Assembly: GCA_045046905.1 (NCBI GenBank)
Contig: JASFYU010000185.1
Coordinates: forward strand, 1-38,003
Origin: JASFYU01 sp045046905
GTDB taxonomy: Bacteria; Bacteroidota; Bacteroidia; Flavobacteriales; Flavobacteriaceae
Reading direction: 5' to 3'
DNA: 38,003 nt
The stretch's first letter is position 1, and every line of letters starts with the position of its first letter. The position numbers and the translations under genes are program-made. Below the pieces are notes generated by a model. That model worked only from the letters and a program-made list of their open reading frames with translations. It was not told the origin of the DNA and ran no database searches. This document shows, one piece after another, positions 16,439 to 24,527 of the stretch.

Positions 16439-16823
16439 AATTTAATTTGATATGTGAATGATAGGTTGATTGTATTTTAATTTATGAATATAGTGATAGT
16501 TTAATTAAAAGATAATCTCTGAAAATTGGAAATCTGATAAATTTAAAGCAAATAAAAAAAATAGAATTACTGTTTTTCACTAAAAGGTGATACTTTTTTG
16601 TCTTTATTGTTTAGTGTTGTTCGCTCTACGCTATTTGCATTTCACTTCGAACTAATAGCCGACAAATTGCCCGCCTGAGGAACGGGCAGGCTTCGTTCTA
16701 CCACGTCTATGTTTAGCGACCACTGGCAAAAACGTGCTACTTTTTACTTTTTTTCGTTCCTAGTTTATGGCTGACAGTCTTGATTCCTCATTCCTTCTCT
16801 CATTCCCTCATTCCCTCATTCAT
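16439..16823. other. Spacer between MFS and AraC genes with repeats
   Basis: AT-rich DNA near the MFS start (16440-16620) probably holds its promoter, but no clear -7 element is seen. At 16668-16688 a TGCCCG/CGGGCA hairpin belongs to the GCCTGCC repeat family. AGCGACCACTGGCAAAAACG at 16715-16734 is an inverted copy of the element starting at 20526. At 16787-16822 the unit TCATTCCC recurs in tandem, ending at the AraC stop. Confidence 0.55.
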
Positions 16824-17708
16824 TCACGAAATACTGGTCTTGATATTCAAAAACAAACGTCGATATTCTTGGGGACTCATATTAGCCACCGATTTGAATT
16901 GCCTGTTAAAATTGGATAGGGTGTTATATCCGCACTCATAACTGATTTGTGAAATATTAAAATTATCCTCGAGCAGCAGCTTTCGGGCATGACCAATACG
17001 AATGTCATTTACGAATCGCGTAAAGGTTTTGTTCGCCCTTGGTTTAAAATAGCGACAAAATGAAGTAGTTGTCATATTCAATAGACTAGAGATTTCTTCC
17101 AGTGCAATTTTTGTCTTGAAATTAGTCATTACATAGTCATACACCATTCGCATTTTTTCAGCATCGTCTCCTTTAAAAACATTGGTGTACCCTGGGCTTG
17201 AAAGCAGGTTGTAATCTTGACTATTGGCGAGGATATCAATTATTTCAAATAGTTTGATTATTCTCTGAAACCCTTTTGCCTGTACAATTTTCAAAAATAA
17301 TTTGTTTATCTTTTTTCGAGTCTCCCCATAAAACTCCATTCCTCTTGCCGAGTTTTCTACTAGCTTATTAATCGTGTAAAATTCCTCCTTGCCCAAAAGT
17401 GACGCATTCAAAAGCTCATGATCAAAATAAATCACAAGACCTCTGGTTACTAATTTGCTGTTTTTATCGAAATAGGTATCATCGCTTCGCCATAGATGTG
17501 GCAGATTTGGCCCTGTAAACACAAGATCTCCTTCATCGAAGGGTTCTACATGATCCCCTACGAAACGAGTACCTTTTCCTTTGATAATAAAAGAAATTTG
17601 AAATTCTTGGTGAAAGTGCCAATTAGGGTTAAAGAAAGAGCCGGTCAAATCTTTAAAAATAAAAGTCTCCTTAGGAGTAAGTGTTTTTTCTATATTAGGG
17701 CCACTCAT
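16824..17708 (-). CDS. AraC family transcriptional regulator
   Basis: A 294-residue regulator: an N-terminal cupin-like sensing domain (HFHQEFQISFIIKGKG, about 30-110) and a C-terminal pair of helix-turn-helix motifs of the AraC type (IALEEISSLLNMTTTSFCRYF and ISQISYECGYNTLSNFNRQF, ending PQEYRR). It likely binds a sugar through the cupin and activates the flanking genes. It is divergent from the TIM-barrel isomerase gene across about 300 bases, and same-strand with the MFS gene downstream, so it is well placed to control both arms of the locus. Confidence 0.93.
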   Translation of the reverse strand: MSGPNIEKTLTPKETFIFKDLTGSFFNPNWHFHQEFQISFIIKGKGTRFVGDHVEPFDEGDLVFTGPNLPHLWRSDDTYFDKNSKLVTRGLVIYFDHELLNASLLGKEEFYTINKLVENSARGMEFYGETRKKINKLFLKIVQAKGFQRIIKLFEIIDILANSQDYNLLSSPGYTNVFKGDDAEKMRMVYDYVMTNFKTKIALEEISSLLNMTTTSFCRYFKPRANKTFTRFVNDIRIGHARKLLLEDNFNISQISYECGYNTLSNFNRQFKSVANMSPQEYRRLFLNIKTSIS

Positions 17709-18016
17709 AAATTTTCCTGAATATTGATATTTCGGCTAATTTAGGATAAAAAAGTGTCGCTTTTTAATAAGATATAGGAAATATCAAGTCTCATTGTATT
17801 TTAGTTTTGTAAGATATAGCAATTCACCCTACCTTGTTGTTCATTAGCTTGAATAAGAAACAATAAAGTAAGACTTGGTGTAAACTTGTCTACTGACCAC
17901 GAATTCTCCCTATTCGTTAAGGGTTTCGTGATATGAAGTAGTTAGGGTTTTAAATATTCCTATATAAGCCTTTTGGTAGATAGCGTAAACTCCTTGTGGT
18001 AATAAACATTTGAACT
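17709..18016. promoter_or_regulatory. Divergent control region between AraC and TIM-barrel genes
   Basis: The direct repeat AAGATATAG occurs at 17769-17777 and 17811-17819, 42 bases apart (about four helical turns), and GATATAGGAAATATC at 17771-17785 is a short palindrome. TAGTTTTG at 17802-17809 matches the -7 element for + strand transcription, without a good -33. These are candidate AraC-type sites; function is inferred. Confidence 0.45.
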
Positions 18017-19066
18017 ATGCAAAAAAATAATTATCCCAAACTACACAATGCCTCATGGCCAGGTGTTGTGGGTAAAGGCCCCGATTCGGAGCCGCCGATT
18101 GAACTCGATACTATGATTGAGCTAACCACCAATGCCGAAGTAGATGGGGTAAAGTTCGATGGATTTGACCTTTTTCTGGCCGATCCCCATATGGATATTG
18201 ACACTAGCACTGACGGAATCAAAAAAATGGCGGATAAGGTCAGGGCTAAAAACCTAGAAATCGGAAGCTTGGTTGCCCCGATATGGACAGGTACCGGAGG
18301 CGGCTCTGCAATGGGTACGGCTGATGAACGTAAACAGTTTGTGACCCAGGTTAGAAAGTCATGTATAATAGGTCAACAACTTAGAGAAATTGGAGTGCGA
18401 CCAAACGGGGTGATTCGAATTGATTCATCAATAGATCCTGTAAGTTGGGCAGAAGACCCCGTTGGCAATACAAAATTAATTGCCCAAACCTTTCGTGAAG
18501 CCTGTGATGTGGCTGCCAATTATGGAGAGTCTCTTGCTGCGGAGGGTGAAATTTGCTGGGGCGGTATGCACGGTTGGAAAACCATGGTCAATACCCTAGA
18601 AGCCGTCGATAGGCCGAATATTGGTTTTCAGGCCGATATGGCACACACTTTATTATATCTATTAGGGTACAATAAACAGGACGAAAGAATATTACCTAAA
18701 GATTTTCAATGGGATGATAGGGCAACTTTGACCGAAGGCCTTAAAACCTTGACCGCTGCCCTACGACCGTGGACGATCGATTTTCATGTTGCTCAAAATG
18801 ACGGAACGGTATTCGGAGCAGGTTCTCATGATAAGACGGGTAGACATTGCCAGGCTGCAGACCCCAACGGAAAATTAGATATTCCTGTAGATGCCGGTCA
18901 TTGGCTCAGAGATGAGAATGGAAACTTGACAAAGAAATTAAAACACATTTGTTGGGATGGTTGCATGTTCCCAAACGAGGTGATGATGCAACCCAAAACT
19001 TGGAATGATATATTGGGGGCCATGATTAAAGTGCGTGAATTGCACGGTTGGCATAAAGCGGAATAA
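18017..19066 (+). CDS. TIM-barrel sugar isomerase/epimerase family protein
   Basis: A 349-residue AP-endonuclease-2-like (xylose isomerase-like) TIM barrel. Likely metal ligands are E176 (AAEGEICWGGMH), D207 with H210 (FQADMAHT), and H257 (DFHVAQND); the last barrel strand has no standard acidic ligand, only WDGCMFPNE near 313-321, so the site departs from known isomerases. It is longer than the usual 270-300. In related loci such proteins epimerise or cleave 3-keto sugars or cyclitols next to Gfo/Idh enzymes. First gene of the + strand catabolic run, opposite the AraC gene. Confidence 0.85.
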   Translation: MQKNNYPKLHNASWPGVVGKGPDSEPPIELDTMIELTTNAEVDGVKFDGFDLFLADPHMDIDTSTDGIKKMADKVRAKNLEIGSLVAPIWTGTGGGSAMGTADERKQFVTQVRKSCIIGQQLREIGVRPNGVIRIDSSIDPVSWAEDPVGNTKLIAQTFREACDVAANYGESLAAEGEICWGGMHGWKTMVNTLEAVDRPNIGFQADMAHTLLYLLGYNKQDERILPKDFQWDDRATLTEGLKTLTAALRPWTIDFHVAQNDGTVFGAGSHDKTGRHCQAADPNGKLDIPVDAGHWLRDENGNLTKKLKHICWDGCMFPNEVMMQPKTWNDILGAMIKVRELHGWHKAE

Positions 19067-19309
19067 AGGCAATGAATAGTAATCAGTTGGCAGTAGCAGT
19101 TGGCGGTAAAACAATGAACAGTTAACAATTAGCAATGAACATAATTGGTTGATATATAATATGTCACCCTGAGCGCAGTCGAAGGGCTACAGCATGAAAA
19201 GGGATATTTGAAGGAAATGATAGTGATCAGTTGGCAGATTGGTTGTTTTTTTAAACATAACACAATACTAATTATCCCCCTCTTTCAGAGGGGTTAGGGG
19301 AGGAACAAT
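19067..19309 (+). repeat. Spacer made of dispersed repeats
   Basis: Contains ATCAGTTGGCAG twice (near 19079 and 19227), a run of GAACAGTTAACAATTAGCAATG type, a copy of the TCACCCTGAGCGCAGTCGAA element (19164-19183) that is common in Bacteroidota genomes, and the hairpin CCCCTCT/AGAGGGG (19277-19293) followed by TTAGGGGAGGA. The last piece supplies a strong ribosome binding site six bases before the next start. Confidence 0.65.
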
Positions 19310-20464
19310 ATGAGCAATAAAAAAGAACTAAGAGTAGGTTTGATCGGTTATGGTTTTATGGGGCGTACCCATACTAATGCCTATAAAAGAGTAGGTGATT
19401 TTTTTCCTGATTTAGAATATCGCCCTGTATTAAAAGTGGTTTGTGCCCGTAATGAAGAGCGGCTAAAGGCCTTTGCAAGCCAATGGGGCTTTGAATCGAT
19501 AGAAACCGATTGGCGAGCAGTGATTGCCCGTGATGATATTGATGCCGTCGATATTTGTACTCCGAACAATATGCATGCTGAAATTGCTATTGCCGCTGCC
19601 GAAGCCGGTAAAATGGTACTTTGTGAGAAACCATTGGCGAGAACGGTAGCAGAGGCACAACCTATGGTAGATGCCATTGAAAAAGCAGGAGTACCGAACA
19701 CCGTCTATTATAATTATCGTAGAATTCCTGCGGTTAGCTTGGCCAAACAATTTATTGACGCCGGAAAATTAGGTCGAATATTTCACTACCGTGCCAATTT
19801 TTTACAAGATTGGACCATAAGTCCAGAATTGCCCCAGGGCGGCGAAGGCTTATGGCGATTAGATAATGAAGCCGCAGGATCTGGGGTGACAGGGGACCTT
19901 TTGGCTCATTGTATCGATACGGCAATGTGGCTGAATGGTGGCATCAAAGATGTTTCTGCCATGACTGAAACCTTTATCAAAGAAAGAATACATACGGGTA
20001 CGGGAGAGGTGCAGAAGGTAGATATTGATGATGCCTGTATTTTCCATTGTCATTTTGATAATGGCTCTTTAGGACTTTTTGAATCTACCCGCTATGCTAG
20101 AGGGCATAAAGCACTATATACCTTTGAAATAAATGGGGAGCACGCTTCGATAAAATGGAATTTGCACGACCTCTCGCGACTTGAATATTTTGACCATCGT
20201 GATGAGTCAATTGAACGTGGTTGGCGATCTATACATGTAACTGATGATGAGCATCCGTATATGGATAAATGGTGGGTTCCCGGACTATCTATTGGGTATG
20301 AGCACAGTTTTGTACATCAAGTAGCCGATTTTTTAAAAAGCCTAGAGGATAATACACCTTGTTCCCCGACTTTTAAGGAGGCTCAGGAGACACAAAAGGT
20401 TTGTGAAGCCGTATTAGAATCTGCAAAATCAAAAAGCTGGAAAGATACCGGTGTGAATTGGTAG
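19310..20464 (+). CDS. Gfo/Idh/MocA family oxidoreductase (first copy)
   Basis: A 384-residue NAD(P)-dependent sugar/cyclitol dehydrogenase. GLIGYGFMG (10-18) is the Rossmann loop, EKPLA (106-110) the catalytic lysine motif, and GDLLAHCID (195-203, D196/H200) the active-site pair. The family oxidises inositols, glycosides (to 3-keto forms) and deoxy sugars. The start is backed by an unusually strong GGGGAGGA site delivered by a repeat hairpin. It lies second in the + strand run, between the isomerase and the zinc dehydrogenase. Confidence 0.93.
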   Translation: MSNKKELRVGLIGYGFMGRTHTNAYKRVGDFFPDLEYRPVLKVVCARNEERLKAFASQWGFESIETDWRAVIARDDIDAVDICTPNNMHAEIAIAAAEAGKMVLCEKPLARTVAEAQPMVDAIEKAGVPNTVYYNYRRIPAVSLAKQFIDAGKLGRIFHYRANFLQDWTISPELPQGGEGLWRLDNEAAGSGVTGDLLAHCIDTAMWLNGGIKDVSAMTETFIKERIHTGTGEVQKVDIDDACIFHCHFDNGSLGLFESTRYARGHKALYTFEINGEHASIKWNLHDLSRLEYFDHRDESIERGWRSIHVTDDEHPYMDKWWVPGLSIGYEHSFVHQVADFLKSLEDNTPCSPTFKEAQETQKVCEAVLESAKSKSWKDTGVNW

Positions 20465-20600
20465 GTTGAAAAGCAAAAAGTAGAAAGTGAAAAGTAATAA
20501 GTAGAAAGTAAAAAGTAGAAAATCAACGTTTTTGCGAGTGGTCGCTGAGTGCAGTGCGAAAAGCGAAAAACCATCAACAAACAACGAAAAAAAAATATCA
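20465..20600 (+). repeat. Purine-rich GTAGAAA/GTGAAAA run with GTTTTTGCGAG element
   Basis: Units such as AGTAGAAAGT and GTGAAAAGTA recur from 20465 to 20525, followed by AATCAACGTTTTTGCGAG (20521-20538) and GTGGTCGCTGAG, whose complement is found at 16715-16734. No gene is seen. Confidence 0.6.
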
Positions 20601-21716
20601 ATGAGTAACCAAACAATAAAAGGCTTTTGCCTTCATGGAAAAGAGAAAATAAATCCGAATTCCGGTGAATCGGTCACTAGCAATACTTCGATTGTCGAAA
20701 TGGAAATGCCAGATTTGAAAGAAGGAGAAATTCTAGCTAAAACCCTGTATACCGGTATTTGTGGCTCTGATAACAGTGCTACTTTGGGCAAATCAAATTT
20801 CGATTGGGTTCAGCGACCCCGGATTATAGGCCATGAATTCAGTGCCGAAATCTTAGCTATGGGCCCCGGTGATCATGGTGATTTAAAAGTAGGCGATATT
20901 TTCACTCCCTTGGCAATGTTAGGGTGTCAAGATGAAGAATGTTCAGCTTGTAGTGTCTCTAAATGGAATATATGTCCTTCGAAACAAATTATAGGCTTTC
21001 ATAGAAATGGAGGTTTTGGGCAGCAAGTGGTATTAGAGTCGGATCGTGCGGTTCTTTTAATGGACGGCTTGACTCCCGAACAAGGTGCTTTGGTAGAACC
21101 ATTATCTATTATTACCAATGCACTTTATAACAAATGTGATATCAAACCCGGTCAAGACGTCGTAGTCACCGGCTGTGGTATTATTGGTATGATGTCGGCA
21201 GAGGTAGCGCGCGCTTCAGGTGCTAGGGTAGCCGTCACTGGTATAGCCCATGATCGAGATATTCGCTTAAAAAAAGCCAGAGAAAGAGGCTTTATGACCA
21301 TCGAAGTTTCGCCTGAAAATACACTCGCCTCACAATTGGCCAAGGGCATCGTAGATGATAATGGTGTTCCTTTTGGAACCAAAGGGCAGGTAGATCTACT
21401 CATTGAATGTTCAGGGGTACCAGCAGTATTGACCGAGGCCATATCGGTGGTTCGGCCTGAAGGTGATATTTGTGTAATCGCTACCTATCCGAAAGAAGTA
21501 GCGATTAATGCGACCCACCTTACACGTACCTCTTTGAATATGCGCGGCTCTATGGGTTCTTGTCGTGATGATTATATGATGGCCCAAAAACTAATGGTCA
21601 CAGCTGTGTTTCCTGCAGAGCATTATACCGATCTATATGATTTTAAAGATATTACCCAAGCTTTTGAAGAATCGATAAAAGCGAAGAATATGAAGGCGGT
21701 TATTAAAATGAACTAG
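20601..21716 (+). CDS. Zinc-binding alcohol dehydrogenase (polyol/sorbitol type)
   Basis: A 371-residue medium-chain dehydrogenase. Catalytic zinc ligands C54 (GICGSD), H78 and E79 (GHEF); structural zinc cysteines C109, C114, C117 and C125; NAD loop TGCGIIGMMSAE around 184-195. It resembles threonine/sorbitol-type dehydrogenases and should oxidise a secondary alcohol of a polyol, sugar acid or cyclitol. I start it at the ATG of 20601, because the extra codons upstream encode repeat sequence. It is followed after 34 bases by the DUF1059 gene. Confidence 0.92.
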   Translation: MSNQTIKGFCLHGKEKINPNSGESVTSNTSIVEMEMPDLKEGEILAKTLYTGICGSDNSATLGKSNFDWVQRPRIIGHEFSAEILAMGPGDHGDLKVGDIFTPLAMLGCQDEECSACSVSKWNICPSKQIIGFHRNGGFGQQVVLESDRAVLLMDGLTPEQGALVEPLSIITNALYNKCDIKPGQDVVVTGCGIIGMMSAEVARASGARVAVTGIAHDRDIRLKKARERGFMTIEVSPENTLASQLAKGIVDDNGVPFGTKGQVDLLIECSGVPAVLTEAISVVRPEGDICVIATYPKEVAINATHLTRTSLNMRGSMGSCRDDYMMAQKLMVTAVFPAEHYTDLYDFKDITQAFEESIKAKNMKAVIKMN

Positions 21717-21750
21717 TATATTCCGTAGATATATAACTAAAACTCTATTT

Positions 21751-21987
21751 ATGAAAACAATGACGTGCAATCAACTAGGTGGAGCCTGTGAAAAAGAATT
21801 TCATGCCAATACTTTTGAAGAATTGGCAGAAATAAGTAAAAAACACGGAATCGAAATGTTTCAACAAAAAGATAGCGCCCATATAGAGGCCGTGAACAAA
21901 ATGAAAGAGTTAATGAAGTCGCCCGAGGCTATGAACAATTGGTTCGAAGCCAAAAGAAAGCAATTTGACACATTAGCTGATAACTAA
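21751..21987 (+). CDS. DUF1059-type small protein
   Basis: A 78-residue protein matching the small DUF1059 pattern: MKTMTCNQLGGACEKEFHANTFEEL, with two cysteines (C6, C13) that could bind a metal, and a helical tail. Function unknown. It is placed between the zinc dehydrogenase and the epimerase genes with short gaps, so it is part of the operon. Confidence 0.82.
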   Translation: MKTMTCNQLGGACEKEFHANTFEELAEISKKHGIEMFQQKDSAHIEAVNKMKELMKSPEAMNNWFEAKRKQFDTLADN

Positions 21988-22004
21988 TAAGAATTACATT
22001 AAAA

Positions 22005-23024
22005 ATGCATAAAATCTTTATTACCGGTGGTACAGGATGTATAGGATCTGTCGCTATTTATAAGTTGTTACAATCGAAAGAGGTCGAGAAAATTGTGATT
22101 GCCACGCGATCCAATAATAAAGATCCCCTGAAATTATGGATGGGTGAACATCTAGATGCCCGACTAGAATTTGTAACCTTAGATGTGTCTGATTACAAGG
22201 CCATTGAACAAGTGCTAGCAAAAGTAGATCCTACACATATTATTCACTTGGGGGCCTATCAAAGTCCCGATTGTTCGAATGATCATATTGGTGGTATGGA
22301 AATTAACACTGGGGGTACTATGGCCCTTTTTGATGCCGCTGAGAAATTACCCAACTTACAACGCTTTGTATTCGCTAGTTCTGCTGCTGTTTATGGTATG
22401 CGATCCATGTATACAGAGTCTGTAATACCAGAAAATGTACCCTTGGCTCCACCGAACCACTACGGAATTTGGAAATTAGCCGGGGAACACTTGGCACGTT
22501 TATTCTATGATAATACCAAGGTGCCGACTGTTTGTTTAAGGTTGAACACCACCTATGGCAAAGGCCGTGACAAAGGCAAGACATCTGCTCCGACTAATGC
22601 GTTAAAAGCAATTGCCTTGGGTGCTGTTTCACAGAAGTTGATACCCTTTGAAATGCCCTATCAGGGTCGTGAGAATTACCATTTTGTGGAAGATGTAGGA
22701 GTGCAGTTCGCCCAATGTGCCTTGCAGTCCTACGAAGGTTTTGGAGCATTTAATATTAAAGGAAAAACCATAGCTATTGAAGACTTTTTAGCTATTGCGA
22801 AGCAACAGGCAGAAGTATTGGGAATGGGTGATTTTGTAAAATTATCGATAACCGATGGGGCACCACCCAATTTGTTCGTTTCCGATTTGAGTCATGAGAA
22901 AATAGATTGTACATTTAGTGAGTTACCCTTGACTGATATAGAAAAGGGAGTTCGATACTCTCTAGAGGAATTTTCGAAAATGGCAAAAAACGGTACGTTA
23001 AACTATTCAGTAGAAGCATCATGA
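22005..23024 (+). CDS. NAD-dependent epimerase/dehydratase (extended SDR)
   Basis: A 339-residue extended SDR. GGTGCIGS (8-15) binds NAD, SSAAVYG is the catalytic Ser/Thr segment and HYGIWK (YxxxK) the active-site pair; LRLNTTYGKGRD follows. It may be a sugar or sugar-acid epimerase or a dehydrogenase acting on free sugars such as uronates. It overlaps the next gene by four bases (ATGA), indicating translational coupling. Confidence 0.9.
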   Translation: MHKIFITGGTGCIGSVAIYKLLQSKEVEKIVIATRSNNKDPLKLWMGEHLDARLEFVTLDVSDYKAIEQVLAKVDPTHIIHLGAYQSPDCSNDHIGGMEINTGGTMALFDAAEKLPNLQRFVFASSAAVYGMRSMYTESVIPENVPLAPPNHYGIWKLAGEHLARLFYDNTKVPTVCLRLNTTYGKGRDKGKTSAPTNALKAIALGAVSQKLIPFEMPYQGRENYHFVEDVGVQFAQCALQSYEGFGAFNIKGKTIAIEDFLAIAKQQAEVLGMGDFVKLSITDGAPPNLFVSDLSHEKIDCTFSELPLTDIEKGVRYSLEEFSKMAKNGTLNYSVEAS

Positions 23025-23995
23025 AAACCATAGGAATCGGATTTATTGGGGCAGGAGATATCGCCGATTTACATGCAGAAGCGATACATGCCTTGAATGG
23101 GGCCGAGCTTGTTGGCTTATGGAACAGAACGCCGGAGAAAAGAACCTTAAAAGCAGAGCAATATAAGTGCAAGGCCTATGCAAGCGTTGCAGATTTATTG
23201 CTCGATCCAAAGATTGATGCCGTTTTTATATTGACCAATATGGAAACCCATTGCGAATATACCCTTCAGGCGGCCAAGGCAGGAAAACATATTTTGGTCG
23301 AGAAACCAGTCGCTTCCAATATTGCAGAATTAATACAGATACAACAGGCCATCGATGATGCTGGCGTCAAATGCATGCCGGTACATAATTATATTTATGA
23401 GGCGGGCATACTAAGAACGAAAGCGATGATTCAAAGTGGAAAATTGGGCGATATTACCCAATTTTATATGATGTACAATATCAATCATACTCATGAAATA
23501 AGAGCGCGATATCCAGGTGTAATACGTCAGATATTAACCCATCATTGCTATACCATGTTATATTTGGCGGGGCAACCGAAAACTATTTCTTGTTTGAAGC
23601 ATACTTCAGATACTACCATTGCTCCCCAAGAAAATATAGCCATGGCCAATATTCAGATGCAAAACGGGACCCTATCGCATCTAAGTGCAAGTTTTGCCAA
23701 TGATGATCATGCCGGCGACCCATGGACCTGTATTATTAAAGTAATGGGAACCAAAGGTAGTACACGCTACAGTTATCGTGATTGGGTTATCAATGCCCGC
23801 AATGGAGCACACTCGCAGACCTATCAGTGTTATGCCGAGTCGATAAAGAATACCGCGACACATTTTATAAATAATGTGCTTCGAAATGATGAAGCTCCAC
23901 TTTCAAGTATTGCAGACGCCATAACATGTCAATATATTATAGAGGCCTGTGAATTATCAGCGGAGAAAGGCATACATGTGAATTTTGATGAGTAG
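23021..23995 (+). CDS. Gfo/Idh/MocA family oxidoreductase (second copy)
   Basis: A 324-residue dehydrogenase, shorter and clearly diverged from the first copy. Rossmann loop GFIGAGDIAD (6-15), EKPVA motif, and ILTHHCYTMLYL for the substrate-binding His pair. It probably works on a different step or stereocentre of the same pathway. It is coupled to the epimerase gene by a 4-base overlap and followed by a long repeat-filled spacer. Confidence 0.92.
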   Translation: MKTIGIGFIGAGDIADLHAEAIHALNGAELVGLWNRTPEKRTLKAEQYKCKAYASVADLLLDPKIDAVFILTNMETHCEYTLQAAKAGKHILVEKPVASNIAELIQIQQAIDDAGVKCMPVHNYIYEAGILRTKAMIQSGKLGDITQFYMMYNINHTHEIRARYPGVIRQILTHHCYTMLYLAGQPKTISCLKHTSDTTIAPQENIAMANIQMQNGTLSHLSASFANDDHAGDPWTCIIKVMGTKGSTRYSYRDWVINARNGAHSQTYQCYAESIKNTATHFINNVLRNDEAPLSSIADAITCQYIIEACELSAEKGIHVNFDE

Positions 23996-24527
23996 GAGGG
24001 GAGAGTAGAAAATAGAAAAGTAGAAAGTAGAAAAAAGGTAGTAGTGAGTACAAAGTAATGAGTAGAACAGTGAACAGTGAACAGTAGTGAGTACAAAGTA
24101 GTGGGTATAAAGTAGAAAAAAGAAATTAGAAAATAAAAAATAGAATCAGGAACCAAGACATCAACAAAACCGTTTTTGCGAGGTACGAAGCAATCTGTTT
24201 ATTATTAGTAATGAGTAATGAGTACAAAGTAGAAAGTGAAAAATAGAAAGTGAAAAATAGAAAGTATTGAGTAATAAGTAGTGAGTAGAAAGCAAAAAAT
24301 TAACGTTTTTGCGAGGCACGAAGCAATCTGTTTGTTATTAGTAATGAGTGCAAAGTAATGAGTATTGAGAGTACAGAGTAAAGTAATGAGTGAAAAATAG
24401 AAAGAGAGAATATAATATTTTTGCAATCCAGAGGACTAGGGGAAACCAGAAACTAGAAACCAGAAACCAGAAACCAGAAACCAATAGCGAAAGGCGTAGA
24501 ACGAATAACCATCAACGAAAAAATAAA
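23996..24527 (+). repeat. 532-base spacer of purine-rich and dispersed repeats
   Basis: Runs of GTAGAAA, GTGAACA and GTAATGAG type fill most of it. Two copies of CGTTTTTGCGAGG.ACGAAGCAATCTG start at 24171 and 24304. From 24441 to 24484 the heptamer GAAACCA is repeated in tandem. The + strand is strongly A/G-biased. No gene is seen; an in-frame extension of the next gene here only encodes repeat sequence (KPETNSERRR type). Confidence 0.7.

Noticed and set aside
16668..16688. Terminator of the AraC gene
   Set aside because: The hairpin has no T-tract on the minus strand and belongs to the dispersed GCCTGCC family.
19381..19750. Open frames on the minus strand opposite the first Gfo/Idh gene
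   Set aside because: They are shadows of a well-supported coding frame, with no recognisable protein features.
20532..20600. Upstream start for the zinc dehydrogenase
   Set aside because: The 23 extra codons lie in dispersed repeat sequence and do not match the family; ATG at 20601 fits the normal N-terminus.
24441..24484. Possible CRISPR array from regularly spaced repeats
   Set aside because: The 7-base units are contiguous with no unique spacers, and no cas genes are present.
24390..24527. N-terminal extension of the heme dehydrogenase gene by 46 codons
   Set aside because: It is encoded by tandem GAAACCA-type repeats and would bury the lipoprotein signal that starts at 24528.
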